Position numbers and translations under genes: made by a program
The notes under the pieces: generated by a model
Database searches by the model: none
What the model was told of the DNA's origin: nothing
What the model saw: the letters and a program-made list of their open reading frames with translations, nothing else
Assembly: GCA_014529385.2 (NCBI GenBank)
Contig: CM043952.1
Location: forward strand, 157,331,057-157,395,056
Direction: 5' to 3'
From: Adiantum capillus-veneris
Taxonomy: Eukaryota > Streptophyta > Polypodiopsida > Polypodiales > Pteridaceae
Length of the DNA: 64,000 nt
In this document: positions 23,198 through 33,760 of the stretch, piece after piece
How the letters are laid out: each line of letters opens with the position of its first letter
How positions within the stretch are numbered: position 1 is the stretch's first letter

Positions 23198-23554
23198 TCA
23201 ATCTTCTACCAAATTAGAGCCAGATATGTCGACCAGGTTGATTGTGCGTTTGCAGACAAGCAAATGGTCAATCTCCGCCTGTAAAGCGGCCCTTCAAGAG
23301 CTATCTATGTACCCCCATGTCTCCCACTTGCCCAGAGCTTCTCGCATTTTCCCAAAGCCATCATTGAGTTCCTGGTCTCCGGTGTTGCGAGCGCGATTAA
23401 GGTGGTTGAACATCCGGATCGCCTTGTTTGTGTCATGCTCTCTTTGTGTAAACGTCTTCTTTTCTTCAAGGGGTGCGTTGGGGGGGAGTTTGTGAAGCTC
23501 TTCATGGATTTTTGCAACTACCTCATTACCAGTACTAGCATATCCTATAGGCAT
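23198..23554 (-). pseudogene. Small helical protein, unknown, one in-frame stop
   Basis: Read on the minus strand, ATG at 23554 opens a frame starting MPIGYASTGNEVVAKIHEEL. After 86 residues it meets TGA at 23294-23296, then stays open for another 31 residues (RAALQAEIDHLL and on) to TGA at 23198. Treating the first stop as a mutated Arg codon gives 118 codons. The product is charged and looks helical, with many Glu, Lys and Asn, and no recognised domain. A TATA-like box lies ~90 bp upstream. It is convergent with the methyltransferase gene and inside the same pair of inverted repeats, so it could be an accessory gene of the same unit. That is inference. Confidence 0.45.
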
Positions 23555-23639
23555 TGTATAAGTACAGGGAAAATGAAAAAATCTCTCTTGATTAGCACCT
23601 CCGATTCACTTGTGCAGCATATGGTGCTTGCCTTGTAAC

Positions 23640-23648
23640 ATTTATATA
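23640..23648 (-). promoter_or_regulatory. Candidate TATA box for the small gene
   Basis: TATATAAAT on the minus strand lies about 90 bp before the ATG at 23554. That fits a start site some 30 bp downstream of the box and a short 5' UTR. Confidence 0.45.
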
Positions 23649-23654
23649 GGCTAA

Positions 23655-24092
23655 AGCACCATGCTCTCAAAAAGCATTGATAGTGATGGAAGAGTGGCAT
23701 GTGTTAGTGACATGAGGGGTCCCACGTAGCATATGCTAACTGCTAAATTGGAACGTGCAATAATATATGCATGATTTGTCAATATGAATATTATAATCGT
23801 CTACTACTCCACCACTAACTTTTAAAGTGGGGTGTGCAATAAAATATGCATGATTTGTCACTACGATTATTATTCCCCTATAAGATTTATAAGCATCTAA
23901 AAGTGCAATGAGTAGACAACACTAACTGCCTCTCTAAGGGCTCGGGAAACACTATGATTATTATTCTTCTATGAATACTATAGGCATATAATAGTGCAAT
24001 GAGTAGCCACCACAAACTGCCTCTCTAAGGGCTCGAAAAACATTATTTGTGGACCCGGCTTTGGAACCTTTTCACACGCATATGAACAGGAA
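23655..24092. repeat. Non-coding stretch with a short duplication
   Basis: Two near copies of TGCAATAAAATATGCATGATTTGTCA (23756, 23835) and two of GTGCAATGAGTAG-CA-CACAAACTGCCTCTCTAAGGGCTCG (23903 and 23993) are present. I see no gene. Confidence 0.55.
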
Positions 24093-24750
<658 letters not shown>

Positions 24751-24797
<47 letters not shown>

Positions 24798-25029
24798 GTC
24801 GGTACTCTCACACCCCGATCCTATCTCTATTTCACAAGTATGCTTTTCTCTCTCCGTCTAATCCTTCTTCTCTCTCCTTCCCTTGGTACTTATTTAACAT
24901 ACCACAACGCCACCTTAGAGAGCATACATATGAGTGGAATCCATGCTTCTATAAACTCGAAAAAGCATCACCTGTAGCAAAAAAACACGAATTGATTAAC
25001 TCGCAAATAAAATTAACCCTGCATAGACC
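24751..25029. other. CT microsatellite and non-coding DNA before the Gypsy element
   Basis: (CT)n at 24751-24794 is followed by pyrimidine-rich DNA. A 5' LTR and PBS for the element that starts at 25030 are expected here, but none is recognisable, so the left end of that element appears lost. Confidence 0.5.
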
Positions 25030-25248
25030 ATGGATAATGGCCCAAGAATAGAGGTTTTCCCCTTCATTTCACTCCACACATTAGAATAAACATTGCAATT
25101 AGTAGAAAAATCCATTTTCAACAACGTATGGTGTTCATGTTTGGTGCCCAAAGAGTAGGAGAAATTCGCGCATCACCAAACCCTATCATCCTGCCTCTTA
25201 TTGATTATCATAGGTCATTTGATGTGAATATTTTTATTCTGTTGTAGA
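25030..25248 (+). pseudogene. Gypsy leader ORF, frameshifted copy
   Basis: ATG at 25030 starts MDNGPRIEVFPFISLHTLE and then stops. One frame over, from about 25092, the sequence continues ISRKIHFQQRM through VGEIRASPNPIILPLIDYH to FDVNIFILL and stop at 25248. Together these match the intact 70-codon ORF at 10297-10509, including the PF(I) block and the C-terminus, with one frameshift. It lies 85 bp before gag. Confidence 0.6.
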
Positions 25249-25332
25249 ATAGATTGCAATTTAGAAAACATTATTGTGTAAATTTTTTAAGAGAGAAAAA
25301 CAAAAACGTGTTGTCACTTTGAAACCGATTCA

Positions 25333-26019
25333 ATGGAGGCCCAACGCCAAATGTCCGGATATCCTCTTTTCTTTGGAGAGCTTGGAGAGGATGCAAAATT
25401 ATTTTTAGCAAATCTCAAGATGTCTTGTCATATCAAGAGGATAGTAACTGATCAGGAACATGTAGAAATGTTTGAGGTAGTCCTTAGGAAAGATGCTAGC
25501 ACTTGGTTTGACTCTTTGCCTGAGGAAGTTAAGGGGAATTACACGGAAGTGTTGAATCATTTCAAGAAATACTTCTTTGATCCCCAAAACACTCAGAAAT
25601 TATGGCAAGACATTGTTTCTCATAAGCAAAAAGACTTAGATGACTACTACTTGTACAAGCAAGAGTTTCTACATCTTTGGGTTGTATGGGTGAGAAATGT
25701 TGCTAACCCTGGTGATGGTGCAAAGTTCCTAAAGAAGGAGAGGTTCATAGCCGGACTCTTTCCTGACCTTAAGATAAAAGTTGAGGCAGGTGCACCTGCT
25801 ACCTTTGATGCAGCTGAAACTAGGGCTGCTGAGAAATATACGAAACTCAAGTGCTTAAGGGGGGAGGTTCCAATAGAAGGTCTTAGACCCAAAGGTAAGT
25901 CACAAGCATCAACATCTAAGGAGATTCCTGAGGTAACGGCGGAAGTGATTGAGAAGTTAAATGAATCTTTAAGCAGCCTGTCAATTCACCTTGCACAAGC
26001 TGTAGGTCCAAAGGGATAA
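25333..26019 (+). CDS. Gypsy gag, N-terminal capsid region
   Basis: This 228-aa frame has the retrotransposon gag pattern: FFGELGEDAKLFLANL, then ASTWFDSLPEE, HFKKYFFDPQNTQKLWQDI and KFLKKERFIAGLFPDLK. It is clearly homologous to the gag at 55915, which shares GEDA-FL-NL, the SWY/TWF motif, KLWQ, FLKK(D/E)RF(I/V)AGL and PAT. Gag would assemble the particle that packages element RNA. The frame ends at TAA 26017; downstream gag sequence continues in other frames, so this copy is broken. Confidence 0.85.
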   Translation: MEAQRQMSGYPLFFGELGEDAKLFLANLKMSCHIKRIVTDQEHVEMFEVVLRKDASTWFDSLPEEVKGNYTEVLNHFKKYFFDPQNTQKLWQDIVSHKQKDLDDYYLYKQEFLHLWVVWVRNVANPGDGAKFLKKERFIAGLFPDLKIKVEAGAPATFDAAETRAAEKYTKLKCLRGEVPIEGLRPKGKSQASTSKEIPEVTAEVIEKLNESLSSLSIHLAQAVGPKG

Positions 26020-26066
26020 GCAAAGAAGTCTGAAGAGCAAGATCCACGACCTAGGAGAGTCTTGCA

Positions 26067-27698
26067 ATGTTGGATACCTGCAGAAGAATGACTAGTATCA
26101 TTGTTTCTAGAGGGACTGCTAAACAAAGAACTTCATGCTACTGCAAGAAACATACAACCCTAGAAAAGTGTGTGTCAGATGCTATTGACTTAGGAGACAA
26201 TTGTGATAATTTCAATGAACAAGATGTCCCTAAGGATAGCCAAAGCAAGAAAACAGCATCCACCAAACTAGCACAAGTAGAAATAGCTGTTGCAACACCG
26301 CTTCCAACCATAGAAGACATCCTCAAAAGGATGAATGACATGATGAATAACATGCAGAAAGCATTTATGAGGGGACCATGACAAGGGATACCTCAACAGG
26401 GAAAACCAATTAGGCCATAGAAATGGTGTGCAATCGAGGGTAAATGGACCAACCATGAGATCAATGAGTGCGATTACTGACCAAAGTATGATGGGAATGT
26501 TCAATACGTGCCTATGAGGCCACAAGGAGAACCCATGTACAAGTATCAGCCTAATATGGCCCCAGATCAAAGACCACCGATGGGTATGGAAAGACCTCAA
26601 CCCGTGTTGGTCAACAACCTCCATATCTGGGACATAATGCAGTGCATGTAAAGTACATGCATCCAAAGGGAGTCATAGATGAACAAGCACTAGTGCACGT
26701 TACACCCTATGATGAGTATAGTCCATCTACAGTAATGGTAGAAGGAGATTGATATAATTCACATCCATCACCAATGGAAGAACTTATGACCTGTGCTACA
26801 CCAGAGCTTGCACCAATGTACTATGTAGCTAATCAAGGTGTCAAACCTCCTATGGTAAGACCCATGATTAAGCCAAGAACTGAAAACTGTCATAATTGTG
26901 GTGCAGATGATCATTGGAAAAATGAATGCCCAGAGCCTGACAAGAATCTCAAGCCAATTGAAGCTTATTGCATACAATGTTGCAAAAAAGGGAGGACACT
27001 TCCCGGAAGATTGTCCAAAAAATCCTTTAAACAAGGGTAAATTAGTAGTGATACCTAGTAGCTCATATGAGAGTGAATCGATTGTTCCAATCAAGGTAAT
27101 CACTAGAGCCCAAGCTAAGAAAAAGAAACATAACTATTCTGATGATTCAAAAAATACAAAAAATTCCTCTCAAAAGACCAAAAGAAGCAGAAACAAAAGG
27201 TATGATATGAGAAAACAAAAACAAAGGGCTGAAATCCAGGAGAAAGTAAAGAAGCTATTCCAGGAAAAGGTGAAAGAAACTGGAAGTGAAATCAAGGAAA
27301 CCACCATGAAATCTGGAGGATCAATTTTGGTTGACAAAAATTTTGAGCCTATTAATGCAGCCTTGGAAGCTTACCAAGCGGGACTTAAAGTAGGCCAAAA
27401 CATAGAAAACAAATGGAAAAACTATCCTTCTCCAGACATGGAAGCAGCTAAGCTTGAAGCTTATCAAAATTTGGTAAGAATCACGCAAGAGATGCTGGAA
27501 AAAGAAAAACCCAAGCTCGAGAGTATGGAAAAACCTGAGGAGCTTATGGTAAGAGCCAATAAAGAAAAATCCAAAGCGGTACTAGAACCCCACCTTGAAA
27601 CAAAAGAGCCAGAACTTATAGTGATGGATAGCGAAGATGCCTTAGACGGAATTCCATTTGTAGAAGAAGACTGGCCAAGACATTTATGGGAAAACTAG
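26067..27698 (+). pseudogene. Gag C-terminal region with zinc knuckles, frameshifted
   Basis: Blocks in different frames include a knuckle-like CAIEGKWTNHEINEC near 26430, a CCHC knuckle CHNCGADDHWKNEC (about 26890-26931), and a second knuckle split by a frameshift near 26990 (YCIQC in one frame, KKGGHFPEDC in the next). These are nucleocapsid-type RNA-binding motifs. From 27040 to 27698 a Lys/Glu-rich, helical stretch follows (266-aa frame). Several stops and frameshifts show that it cannot make a full gag. Confidence 0.75.
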
Positions 27699-28054
27699 TG
27701 AGAGATTAACAATGGGAGCTTAACTCTGAAGTCAGCTCCTATAGAGGAAGTTTTGTCAGACAATCTACCTCCTGATATGGACATAGATGTACAATCTTGT
27801 ATGGGGATTTTAGATCTGAAGCTTCAGGAATGTCTAAACCATTAACTTTGAAAACACTACCCTCTTGCTTGGGAGATAATGAAGATGAATCCATAGTGTG
27901 TAAAACCACTCAAGTAAAAAGAGTGGAACATACCCTAGAAGTACACAATATTCATTCAATCATGTCTACACCTATTTAATGCACTCTTACTTTAGGAGAA
28001 CTATTAATAATCAGACCATATCTATGGAATGATCTACGGAAAACTCTAGAAAAG
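27699..28054 (+). pseudogene. Decayed gag-protease junction
   Basis: Short open pieces remain in shifting frames (for example MYGDFRSEASGMSKPLTLKT from 27797). The N-terminal half of the protease with its catalytic Asp should be here or just upstream, but I cannot see a DTG-like motif. Confidence 0.4.
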
Positions 28055-28480
28055 GTGGGAATAATGGGGCTAATTGCAAAAGAATTAGGAAAATTGAAAC
28101 ACGAAATGGAATTGGCATTGGCTGATGGATACAACGAAAGACCCTTAGGATTTCTTGAAAAAGTGATAGTTAATTCCTATGGGATTGAATATCAACACAC
28201 TTTTGCCATGGTAGACTTTGGAAAGAAACTCAATTACGAAATCATATTGGGAAGACCTTTCATGCAACAAGTACAACTCATCGAAGATTGGAAAAATAAT
28301 CAACTGTACTTGAAGCAAATGGGATCAATAACAAGGGTTATTCTAAAAGATCACACTTATAGAGATGTCATGAGAACTCCCATACAAGAATTCAATTCAG
28401 TCTCTGCAGCAGTTGAAACTAAGCTTCCATCTTGGTTGGACAAATTTGGATATGCGGAGCTTCATAAAATGGGAGCTTAA
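28055..28480 (+). pseudogene. Gypsy protease, C-terminal part
   Basis: The frame contains FAMVDFGKKLNYEIILGRPF, then QLIEDWKNNQLYLK. ILGRPFM is the typical C-terminal retropepsin motif of plant Gypsy elements. The catalytic motif is not visible upstream. The protease would cleave the Gag-Pol polyprotein. Confidence 0.65.
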
Positions 28481-29436
28481 AACAAGAAGAATGTATCTTA
28501 GAAAGGAATTTCACAGACGAAGCCTATGTACCCAAACCCTTTCCCAAGCATTTTTTTGAGCCATTTGAAAGGACTCAAATTTTAGCAACAATGGATGTCT
28601 GTGTAAACACGTCTGTGCCTACTCAATTTTGCAATGAGGATGGCTACGGCATAATTCCCATCCAAATGATTTCAACCCTTCACATTGAAGACAAAATTCC
28701 AGAACTGAAGGACTTGATGAAAGCTCAACAAGTCTTTTCAGACCTCTACTATGATGCAACAGATGAGTTAGAAGAACACTTAGGTATCTCAGAGGATTCG
28801 GGGTCAGAAAAAAAACATGTGAGAGCTAAGCTACTCATGAAAGGAGGGGAGGAAAAGTTTTTTGAATTTCCTAACCAGAAACTGAGAAGACAGAAATGGT
28901 ATGGTCAAAAAGGAGACACTAGAAATCTGAAAGCTAGACCTATGCCATCAGTCTCTAGTAGAACACAGTTTCTGATGCAAATAGATGCACATGATTGTGT
29001 CAAGAACAAAATCGCTGGCAGATATCCTTTAGATGAAAACCCATAAATGTCAAAAACATCAAGAAAAACAAGAAAAGAAACTCTAGAAAAACCTAAAAAC
29101 CAGCACAAGGATTCAACCATGACACGCATTGAACAAGAAAAGAAATATCAAGAGTTGAAAAAATCTCTAAAGGAGATATATACAACTGAAATGGAAACCA
29201 CTGAAGAAGATGGTAATTATGTAATGAGTGTTCCATCCCATTATAAGAAATATACTCTCCAAGATCAAATAATCTTAGTCCAACAACCTGTTAGAGAACT
29301 ACAAAAACAGGGCTCACCCTACGAAGGGCCTGAAAACGCAAAAAAGATAGATCTGGCCGAACCAGGAGAAGAGCCTAAACCAGCCTACATTGCAAATGAC
29401 TATACAGAAGAAGAAGAAGAATAAGAAGAAGAGATT
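28481..29436 (+). pseudogene. Linker between protease and reverse transcriptase
   Basis: Two open stretches (28591-29046 and 29047-29424) lie back to back in the same frame, separated only by the TAA at 29044. They are charged and low in hydrophobic motifs, ending in a run of Glu codons. No domain is recognised. The position between PR and RT matches the spacer of Gypsy pol. Confidence 0.55.
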
Positions 29437-30404
29437 TTGTTTAGCTTGCAAAAGGAATACCGAGATATCTTTGCTTGGTATTATAAGGATCTCAAGGGTG
29501 TTGATCTAGAAATCTGTCAACATACCATACCCATCAAAGATGATGTGAAACCAAGTAGACAAAGGCCATACACATATAATGAAACATTTACCAGAAAGAT
29601 CAAAGAAGAGATTGAAAAGCTAAAGGAGGCCGAATTCATCTATGAAATTTAACACACAGATTGGGTGTCTCCAATTGTGGTAGTGCCCAAGAAAAATGGA
29701 AAGTTACGCATGTGTGTCAACCTCAAGAAAGTGAATGCAGCTACCATTAGAGACAAATTTCCTCTTCCAATCACTGAGCATGTTTTAGAACGAGTTGCAG
29801 AGAAGCTTACAGCTTTTTAGATGGCTTTTTGGGATACGATCAACTTTTACTTGACCCAAAAGATCAGCATAAAACTGCCTTTGCAATGGAATGCGGTATT
29901 TTTGTCTATCGGGTTATGTCTTTTGGGTTAAATAATGCTCCTACCACCTTTCAAAGATTGATGAGCCATGCTTTTAAAGGATATCTTAGGAATTTCTTGG
30001 AAGTATATATGGATGATCTATGCGTACATTCATCAATTTGAGTTGATCATTTTGAACACCTCAAAAAGCTATTCCAAAAATGTAGACTTTACAGGGTTTG
30101 CTTAAATCCTGAGAAGTGCACATTCATGGGTAGACAAGGAAAAATTATTGGACATATAGTGTCTAAAAATGGCATAGCTACTGATATGGACAAAATTCAT
30201 ATTATTGCTGATTTGCCTAGATCAACAACAGTCATGGGGGTTCAAGCCTTCATGGGGCATTGTGGATATTACAGACGGTTCATTTACATGTACGCTATAA
30301 TTGAAAAACCCATGTATAGCTTGATTACACACTTTGAATGGACTGAAGCGTGTGAAGAATCCTTGCTGAGCTTAAGCAAGCTCTCACTTCAACTCCAATA
30401 TTGA
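29437..30404 (+). pseudogene. Gypsy reverse transcriptase, interrupted
   Basis: The N-terminal part reads HTIPIKDDVKPSRQRPYTY; after TAA at 29650 the frame continues DWVSPIVVVPKKNGKLRMCV. A frameshift near 29815 leads into GYDQLLLDPKDQHKTAFA, MSFGLNNAPTTFQRLM and the catalytic YMDD at about 30007-30018. TGA at 30039 precedes GHIVSKNGIATD and ALMGH-like VQAFMGHCGYYRRFI. The order and motifs are those of Ty3/Gypsy RT. Both in-frame stops fit single transitions (CAA to TAA, TGG to TGA). Confidence 0.85.
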
Positions 30405-30936
30405 ACGCACAAGATGGAATAAGATATTTCACATACATGTAGATGCTTCCAATTTTTCCATTGGGTGTATACTTACTCAACCAGGAGACATGAAAATTGA
30501 TTTTCCTATTTCTCATGCTAGCCGACATTTGAATATGGCAGAAAAGAACTATACACAGAGGGAAGGACTAGGAATGATCTATGTCGTTAAAAAGTATAGA
30601 CATTACCAATTAGCCAACAAATTTGTGCTCTTTGTGGACCACCAAGCCTTATTGTACTTGGTCAACAAACCATGCAACACAGGAAGAATAGTGAGATGGT
30701 TCATCATTCTTTTGGAATTTGATTTCACTATAGTTGTAAAAAAGGGCACTACACATCAAGGAGCAGATCATTTGTCAAGGATTGTTTCAGGAGAACCACC
30801 TAAAGGAGTAGACAATGATATACCATATGCATATTTGTCAAGGATTGTTTCAAGAGAACCACCTAAAGGAGTAGACAATGATCTACCATATGCATATTTG
30901 TCAAGGATTGTTTCAGGAGAACCACCTAAGGAGTAG
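30405..30936 (+). pseudogene. Gypsy RNase H domain
   Basis: SHASRHLNMAEKNYTQREGL, then VDHQALLYLVNKP and GTTHQGADHLSRI give the usual C-terminal pattern of Gypsy RNase H. It would degrade the RNA strand of the RNA/DNA hybrid. The reading frame runs on into a 63-bp tandem repeat. Confidence 0.8.
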
Positions 30937-31025
30937 ACAATGATCTACCATATGCATATTTGTCAAGGATTGTTTCAGGAGAACCACCTAAAGGAGTAGA
31001 CAATGATCTACCATATGAATATTTG
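30774..31025 (+). repeat. 63-bp coding minisatellite, four copies
   Basis: Four head-to-tail copies of TTGTCAAGGATTGTTTCAGG through CTACCATATGCATAT follow RNase H. The unit is 63 bp, so 21 residues (LSRIVSGEPPKGVDND, then PYAY) repeat in frame. The third copy lost one A (CCTAAGGAG), which breaks the frame at about 30930. Confidence 0.9.
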
Positions 31026-31089
31026 TTCTCCGTGGAAATGATACCTCGATGGTCGGAAAACATGGTATCATTGATGACCAATAGCTCAA

Positions 31090-32735
31090 GTGGACTTGCA
31101 AATACCACTTCCTATTACAATCAGAGTAATTGAGAAATCGACTATGTATCAATTGCTAGCTGGAAGGATGTACAAAAGAAATCGGGATGGAATATTGCTC
31201 TTATGCATCAATCCTGAGGAGAAAACCCAATACCTAAGTCAATCACATATTACCATAGTAGGACTTCACTTTGCAAAAGATCAAACTATGCAAAGAATCT
31301 TGAGACTTGGAGTATTTTGGCCAACTATGAGGAGTGATGTTCATTCTTTTGTGAAAAATTGTCCTCAATGTAAAAAACAAACACCCATACCTCATGTAAC
31401 ATTGTTCCAAATGTCGCTTGTTCCTAAGTGGAGTAACTAAGTTACTTACTTATCAAGCCGAACATTTCTTGAGGATATGAGTAAACGCAGTCAAAGAGAA
31501 ATTGAAACTGAAGCAAGAGATTATGCTCTTATTGGAAACGAAGCAAGGATCAACAACTACGTCTTTATGAAAATGAAGATGAATATATTCCAATTATAGA
31601 ACACACACATGCTGAATTAGCTAGAGGTCACTTTTCTAGTGAGACCACTGCAAGAGCAATCTTAATGGCAGGCATATGGTGGCCAACACGTTTTGTAGAT
31701 GCAAAAGAATATGTTCAAAGGTGTGATGCTTGTCAATGAGAAAAAATGCCAACATGTGGAGATAGCATGCCCTTAAGACCAATGATGGGGGCTAGAGCTT
31801 TCGTAAAATGGGGTATAAATTTTGCTGGGCCAATATAGCTACGTGCTTATAGAACCCAAGCTCAATATATCATTGTAGCTACGGACTATTTGACCAAGTG
31901 GGCCGAGGCTAAAGCAACTCAAAATAATGATGCCAGAACCACCTTCGCATTCTTATATGAGTATGTGTTGACAAGATATGGACTGCCAATAGAAATTGTC
32001 AGTGATAGGGGAGCTCATTTCCTCAATGAGTTAATTGTGTATCTACTTAACCAATTTTTGGTTATCCATAACAAATTAGCTGCCTATCACCCACAAGCAA
32101 ACGGAAAAGCTGAGCATACAAATAAAATTCTTAGCTCGGTATTGACTAAAGTGGTTAGTTCAGGAAGGATAGACTAGGAAAAAAACCTCCATGCAGCTCT
32201 ATGGGCTTATCAAGTTTCATTCAAAACAGGTTTAAATGCTACACGCTTTAACCTTGTTTATGGTCTTGATGCCATACTGCCAATAGAGTTTCCATTGCCG
32301 ACACTAAGGGTAGCTACTGATCTTGGGTGGACTGGACATGAATTATCAGAGAGACTTGAAGATTTAGAAAATCTAGATGAGCAAAGGCTAAGTGTTGTAG
32401 CTCACATCTATCCACAAAAGAAAAAACAAAAATAATTTTTTGATTCCCATTTAATTATAAAAATCTTCAAAAAAGGGGACTTAGTTTTAATCTATTCCCT
32501 TAAGCAACACATTCCCAAGTTTAAGAAAAAGGGAAACGGACCGTTTATCATTGAAGATGTATCTCCAAGTGGAGCAATTACATTATCCACCCTAGATGGT
32601 GAACCGATGGCTAATTGAATTAGTGGACGTCGTTTAAAGAAGTACAATTTTCCACTAACCAATGGATTGTTAGAAAGGATGTATGTAGCTAAGCAAAGAA
32701 AGATAAAACAACAGCAGGTTATTGATAAAACTTAA
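31090..32735 (+). pseudogene. Gypsy integrase with two tandem HHCC domains
   Basis: A first zinc-binding domain lies at about 31243-31371 (HITIVGLH, GVFWPTMRSDV, CPQC). A second lies at about 31609-31733 (HAELARGH, GIWWPTRFVD, CDAC). The catalytic core follows with VATDYLTKWAEA, IVSDRGAHFLN and HPQANGKAEHTNK, giving the D, D and E positions. The C-terminal part reads KFKKKGNGPFIIEDVSPSGA, a GPF/Y-type module, then ISGRRLKKY. Stops at 31437, 31737, 31839, 32175, 32434, 32617 and 32733 each fit a single transition. The integrase would insert element cDNA. Confidence 0.85.
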
Positions 32736-33760
32736 GAAGAATCTCGGCTTCGAGTACTCAAAAGTAAAGATGCTCTCAAGAATCAACAAATACCTATTCC
32801 CATCAACACTCTGGAAATAGATGACCGACAATGGGAATTGCATCCGTATGCAGTGTCAACAAATGATGAATGGTTAGATGGAATGGACCTTTGCATCAAC
32901 GTACAACTGAACAATCATAGCACAAATGCATTGGTTGACACAAGAGCTGGAGTAAATGCAGTTAGTTATTCCACGTACAAGAAAGCAACAAGTCAGTCTT
33001 TGACAGCAGCAGGAATAGCGACTATCACAAGAACCCAACACCTACATTGGGAGTAGTCAACTTAAATGTGATACTACACGGATTTTCATGTCCTCATCAG
33101 TTTGTATGCTTACCAGATGAGCACATAAATGAGAAAATGATTCTTGGAATCTCATGGATGCGGACGTACAAGGCAGTACCAGATTGGGATACCAATCAAA
33201 TCAATCTATCACTTGTCCACCTAAAGGCGGACAACTTATTGTTCCAATTGCACCAAGCAATGAGGAGTGGAAAAGAAGTAACCAATAGAGAAACCACAAA
33301 TCAATCAATCTTCATCATCCTATTGACAAAAAAACGCTACAAGAAGCATGCAAGGAGTCAGGCAAAATCTGGGTACCAAAAGCACAGCTTAAGGACAAGC
33401 CGATTCAAATCTGGGTGCCCAGAATATCATCTACTGTACCAAAGATGGTTCCAAGGTTCAAAACACAAAGAAGAGAATCTCCGAGCAAGGAACCTAACAC
33501 AAAATGGATTTGCAAGAAAAAGGAGAACTTATCTTTATCGCAAACTGGAAAATCGATCAAGCAATGGAGAGTTAAGTCTCAGAAGATTCAACCACACCAT
33601 TTTGCACAAAGGAAACCAAGGTATCATTGGCGAGAAAAATCTTGACGACAACCATTATTGATACCAACAGATCAAGCAATCGGTGTGCTAAAGAAACCTG
33701 ATGGTACAATCAAGCAAAGAGAACACAAGCTACAAGAATTGCTCTTTGGAAGATAGCATC
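32736..33760 (+). pseudogene. Retropepsin-like domain downstream of integrase
   Basis: In frame with the end of pol, the sequence reads LCINVQLNNHSTNALVDTRA, then GVNAVSYSTYK. This resembles the active-site strand of retroviral-type aspartic proteases, with DTRA in place of DTGA. After a frameshift near 33040 comes FVCLPDEHINEKMILGISWM, resembling the ILGxxWL strand. A basic, Pro/Lys-rich tail follows (33340-33660) in shifting frames. Plant Gypsy elements place protease before RT, so this location is unusual. It could be a displaced or second protease. Confidence 0.55.

Noticed and set aside
30774-31025. CRISPR-like or regulatory repeat
   Set aside because: The 63-bp units are contiguous and in frame with pol, so a coding minisatellite explains them.
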